Part shown: positions 60,439 to 64,000 of the stretch, one piece after another | How the letters are laid out: the number at the start of each line of letters is the position of its first letter | Numbering within the stretch: the first letter of the stretch is position 1 | Assembly (NCBI GenBank): GCA_963281255.1 | Contig: OY725489.1 | Location: forward strand, 1,178,001-1,242,000 | Length of the DNA: 64,000 bases | From: Aphrocallistes beatrix | Lineage: Eukaryota; Porifera; Hexactinellida; Sceptrulophora; Aphrocallistidae | Reading direction: 5' to 3' | Notes under the pieces: generated by a model | Seen by the model: the letters and a program-made list of their open reading frames with translations, nothing else | Databases searched by the model: none | What the model was told of the DNA's origin: nothing | Translations under genes and position numbers: made by a program

Positions 60439-61718
60439 TTCTAAGTCAATAGAAGATAAGGTTAGCTGACATTAGAGGTTTTCGGTCGGAACATACATGA
60501 GACGTTTATTCATATAAATAGTTCTTAGATGAACTTTGTAGAATTGAATCTTGCTAGTTGTAGGGAGAAGACCGAATTATGAATGAGTGCATACACACGT
60601 GCAATATGTATCTCCCTCACCATATACTATATGTATATATCGTATATAGTCGAAGAGAGCCCTGTCTTGGACAATCACCTCCCCAAAGAGAGTGCTAAAA
60701 TTCGTTATCCTTAGGACAATGTTTTTTTATCAAACTCTTGCTTCCTTCAATTTATTTAAACCATGCAATGCTTTATACATAGCATTCGATACAGCAGTGG
60801 ATGAATGCGCTCTGGTTTTAGACCTGACAACCGATCTTTTGATGTGTCAAAAATGAACATACAGTCAAAACCGGGATTTTCTTACTTTCGCTTTTTCACA
60901 CCTTTTCACAAAAGGTGTCAAAATGTATAAGCCAAAATAGAATCCAAGGTTTTAACATTTGGCTTTGATTTATTTGACGAATAGTTAGATCTAACTCAAT
61001 GAATATAAATCAATCACAATGACTCCCTAAACTTGAAATGGAAATTAATCAAACGAGATCTCCATGATTACTATTTGGTATTCATTATGTAGATTTGAAA
61101 TATCACATTTTGTGTCCTACGAGTCACTTAATGGAGCTGCACTATCAGTCTGTCCATGACATTTTTTCTTATTATATATTGTGTAAGAAATCCAAAATCT
61201 TAATTATGTATTTTCAATTGTTTTTTCTTACTCGATTTTTTCAATACGTATTTTCCACCAGCAGCAAATTTTGCTAATAATCTACGTATAAATTTCTTTA
61301 ATAGTCAGCAAGTTAACAATACACGTTTCACACCTATACCATTGTCCATTGTTTCCGAATAGTCCACCTGGGAAACCTTTCCATTATTTTTCTTCTTGCT
61401 ATGGGGTATTTACACAATCGTTATTCCTTACTATTTGAACCTGTAAAGAAATAGTAAGAAAAACGGTTACGAATGTATTACCTCTTCTAATGGTTTTCAG
61501 CAAGCAATCCTTAATTAATGTGGCTAAGAGGCTAGGGGGTGGAAAAGAGTGATAATAGATTACTTCAAAAGTCTAGAGTTCAATAATAATTACTCTTCGA
61601 GCTACCCCATTATCAGATAGATAGAGTGTTAGTGCCGCATTTTCAATCAAAGCTAACCTAAAAAGCCCACCAGATGAATACTTCTAATCTGAATGCATGC
61701 AATGTTTAAATTTGGCCG
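60439..61718. other. Intergenic between intersectin and U2AF1
   Basis: AT-rich. One perfect 9-bp hairpin with a 3-base loop at 60898-60918 (ACACCTTTT/AAAAGGTGT). The frame at 61095-61277 has no recognisable features. The part next to 60439 should hold the intersectin promoter. Confidence 0.5.
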
Positions 61719-62489
61719 TTACATTCTCTCTCTGGATCGAGACCGTCTCCGCTCTTTATCCTTCCTGGGGGAGCGGCCACGCCTCCCACCGGGGGACTTA
61801 GACCGGCGTCTGGGAGACCTGCTCCTGGATCTACGTCTGGGCGGCGGAGACCGGCTACGGGACCGATGGGGCCTGGCAGGAGGAGATCTGGAACGTGAAC
61901 TCCTCCGTATCACCTTGGTACCGTACAATTGGAAGCGGAGATCTTTGGAGATGGGTTTCAAGTGCATGAAGTTGCAGTAACCGCCACGCGTACAGTCTCC
62001 AGTCTCATACTGGCGGCAGCAGGCCTCGCGGAAGTCCGTGACTGGAGAGAGCTCAGCGCGAATAGGCTGCCCGTTGAACCATCTGTTGTTGAGTGAGAGA
62101 ACTGCTTTCTCTGCGTCTTCCTCGCGTTTAAACTTCACGTAGACATTCCCGATCAGATGATCGCCGAGGTTGTCACACACATTCAGCTCCTCTATGTCTC
62201 CATACTTCTCCTCCAGCTCGATGAACACGTCCTCGAAGAAGGTGTCGTAGTACTCCTGCTGCTCTTCTTCACTCATGAGAGAGAACGTCTGTAGCGTCCC
62301 GTCCGGGTTCTGCGTCCGCGTGGCTGGGTTCTGGTACAGATTCTGCATCAGGATTGTCTGACTGAAGGTAGGCTTGTTGTGTAGACGGGAGCAACCCTCT
62401 CCGTGTCTGCAGGCGCCGATCTTGAAGTAGAAGGAACAGTTCACCTTGTCCTTCTCTGTTCCGAAGATAGAGGCAAGGTACTCTGCCAT
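61719..62489 (-). CDS. U2AF1: U2 snRNP auxiliary factor 35-kDa subunit
   Basis: The frame opens at 62510, but the conserved start MAEYLASIFGTEKDKVN is at 62489, giving 256 aa. Order: CCCH zinc finger 1 (CSFYFKIGACRHGEGCSRLH), atypical RRM/UHM (EEKYGDIEELNVCDNLGDHL, GNVYVKFKREEDAEKAV, NNRWFNGQPI), CCCH zinc finger 2 (CCRQYETGDCTRGGYCNFMH), and an RS-rich tail. It recognises the AG of 3' splice sites as the partner of U2AF65. The first 29 residues match human U2AF1 and the zinc fingers are nearly identical. The tail is a longer SR/RS block and lacks the glycine run seen in vertebrates. The 17 GT-AG introns of Dicer in this window fit an active spliceosome. Confidence 0.97.
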   Translation of the reverse strand: MAEYLASIFGTEKDKVNCSFYFKIGACRHGEGCSRLHNKPTFSQTILMQNLYQNPATRTQNPDGTLQTFSLMSEEEQQEYYDTFFEDVFIELEEKYGDIEELNVCDNLGDHLIGNVYVKFKREEDAEKAVLSLNNRWFNGQPIRAELSPVTDFREACCRQYETGDCTRGGYCNFMHLKPISKDLRFQLYGTKVIRRSSRSRSPPARPHRSRSRSPPPRRRSRSRSPRRRSKSPGGRRGRSPRKDKERRRSRSRERM

Positions 62490-62778
62490 TATAACTGTTT
62501 TGCTTAGCAAGGTACAATTATCATAAGTACAAGCTCGAATTTAAAATGGAAATCCACACTCGTTGGATATAGTAGATAGTGGTTCTAAGAACATCGTGGG
62601 AGTTAATGTACTACATATGTTTACATACATAGCTATATATCTAGTATATCTGCAACAAATTGATTGAAGAAACTGCCAGCCATAGAAAATTTTTTGGCAT
62701 GTGTGAGTCTTTTGGCTATGGCTCCAGTAAGTTCTGACCTCAGACTATTAATATATCTTAATATATCTCAAATATGAT

Positions 62779-63586
62779 CAGGGTTGGAATTTAACCCGGG
62801 TTAAATAGGTTTTGCCCAGCCCAGTGGGTTAAACCCGGGTAAAATCCGGGTTTAATTAGTTTAACCCGGGTTAAAACGGGTTTTATTCTCCAGAAACGGA
62901 TTTTCCCAGTCATTGTCTTTGTTTTCAAATTCAACGATATAATTAATTATATTAGCGTATTTATTGTAAGAGGTGCATATCAAAATCTAATACACTAATG
63001 AAAATCTAAAACAAATGAAATGCAAATCACCATTCAAACTCCACTGAACCTCTCAATTCCCGATAACATCTTACCAATTTTGCTGGTTCTCTAAGTCTAA
63101 TCTATTTCGAAGTTTGTTCTGGACTAAACTAAAGTTAGAAAATATCCGCTCAATTGAAGTATTTATGCGCCTCACCTTGGACCTTCTACTTTTAGAAAAA
63201 AAGCTTTGAACAGGATCACTGGGCCACCAACAAAACTTGCCATTATACATGTACCTGCTATGATTAGAGTATAAGATGAACAAACTGCTCTATATACTAG
63301 TATCTTTTGATTGTTTACTTAAAGCACTTCAGATTGTTGTAACTTTTAAGAAATTCCATGTTCGTACATCAGGTCTTATTAAAAACATAATTACGGAATC
63401 TCAATATAATACTTGCAATATAAGGATTTTCAATCCAAACAATTGATATCGCTAAAATTAACTTGATTTACAAGTACATTAGAATAAAACCCACTTTAAC
63501 CCAGTTTAACCCACAAAGGGGGGTTTTGCCCAGCCCGGGTTAAATCCGGGTTTAACCCGGGGAGTGGGTTAAATTAGCCAACCCTG
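62779..63586. mobile_element. hAT element, internally deleted, inside H7
   Basis: An 808-bp element with ends CAGGGTTGG and CCAACCCTG and an exact 8-bp duplication AATATGAT at 62771-62778 and 63587-63594. Subterminal TTAACCCGGG repeats flank both ends. It contains a remnant of the transposase dimerisation region. Confidence 0.93.
63071..63283 (-). pseudogene. hAT transposase C-terminal remnant
   Basis: A 70-aa frame on the minus strand ends TSIERIFSNFSLVQNKLRNRL, the signature of the hAT C-terminal dimerisation region. The catalytic core is absent. It sits inside the 808-bp hAT element, so this is a deletion derivative of a full transposon. Confidence 0.8.
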
Positions 63587-63867
63587 AATATGATGCATTT
63601 TTCATCCAAAAATAATGACTCATACTGTTATCACGTCATCATTACGCATCAAAATTGAAAAATTGGAAATTCGTGCGATAAAAGTAAGACAGAAGTATTT
63701 AGAGATGTTATCTACCTTATAATTAATCAATGTGAGCCCATGCACCCGAAGGGTGTCTCTGGCAGACACAAAGTGTCCGCCAGCTTCGCAATGCAAACAA
63801 GCGAAGCGCGCTTGTTTTCCAAATATTTAGACTGATTTCATTGTTTTTCGATGGAGATTCATGAATA

Positions 63868-64000
63868 CAAGCGCGCTTCGCTTGCTTGCGCTGCGCGGCT
63901 GGCGGACATTTTGTCCGCCGGAGGCGCCCTTTGGGTGCCTGGGGTTACATTGATTAATTATAACGGAGATAACATCACTAAATACGCCTGTCCCACTGTT
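63868..64000 (-). mobile_element. Helitron-like element H8, tail in window
   Basis: On the minus strand the tail ends GCGCTTG|T at 63868, with hairpins GGCGGACA-AAA-TGTCCGCC and GGCACCC-AAA-GGGCGCC. The body runs off the right edge. It faces H7 tail to tail across 53 bp. Confidence 0.7.

Larger units (their letters stand above)
62648..63814 (+). mobile_element. Helitron-like element H7, split by a hAT element
   Basis: The body starts near AAATTGATTGAAGAAACTGCC (the head is decayed), continues through GGCTATGGCTCCAGTAAG, is interrupted at 62771-63594, and resumes with TAATGACTCATACTG to a triple-hairpin tail ending GCGCTTG|T. The middle hairpin has one mismatch (GGCAGACAC...GTGTCCGCC). Confidence 0.7.

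Overview
The window is eukaryotic and almost certainly animal. It encodes Dicer, a dysferlin-type ferlin, intersectin, a TRAF, acyloxyacyl hydrolase, U2AF35, the dynein roadblock light chain, a mitochondrial uS9 protein and a class IB PI3-kinase adaptor. GT-AG introns interrupt Dicer, and intergenic DNA is AT-rich and full of transposon debris. The species cannot be fixed from this sequence alone. The mix of deeply conserved animal genes with unfamiliar multi-pass receptors and many small DNA transposons suggests an early-branching invertebrate such as a sponge, but that is a guess.

Positions 1-21.3 kb form an accessory region. It holds a FLYWCH/MULE transposase; four members of one unrecognised seven-helix membrane protein family (one broken); a frameshifted sulfotransferase; a truncated, frameshifted USP4/11/15 N-terminal fragment; a mariner relic; hAT-, pogo- and other MITEs; and several Helitron-like non-autonomous elements with GC-rich triple-hairpin tails. 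Some Helitron-like copies are arranged head to head as long fold-backs.

Positions 21.6-49.3 kb are the gene-dense core. After DYNLRB comes a complete Dicer gene of 18 exons over 23 kb. My exon model splices to 4,635 nt, an exact multiple of three, giving 1,544 residues. Three of its introns carry five complete intronless genes: a 2,041-residue ferlin (-) in intron 2; a SAM-domain Cys-rich protein (+), MRPS9 (+) and acyloxyacyl hydrolase (-) in intron 9; and a WD-repeat protein (-) in intron 12. A single-exon 1,020-residue PIK3R5/PIK3R6-like adaptor follows Dicer.

Positions 49.9-62.5 kb hold a TRAF (-), an NHL-propeller protein with a myristoylation-type N-terminus (+), a small unknown protein (-), a single-exon intersectin with six SH3 domains and a pure CAA glutamine tract (-), and U2AF1 (-). 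The last 1.4 kb is a Helitron-like element split by a hAT element with an exact 8-bp target duplication.

Most genes here lack introns even when very long, while Dicer has 17. The strongest leads are the nested Dicer locus, the seven-helix family, the triple-hairpin Helitron-like tails, and a filled/empty-site pair that proves one MITE insertion.
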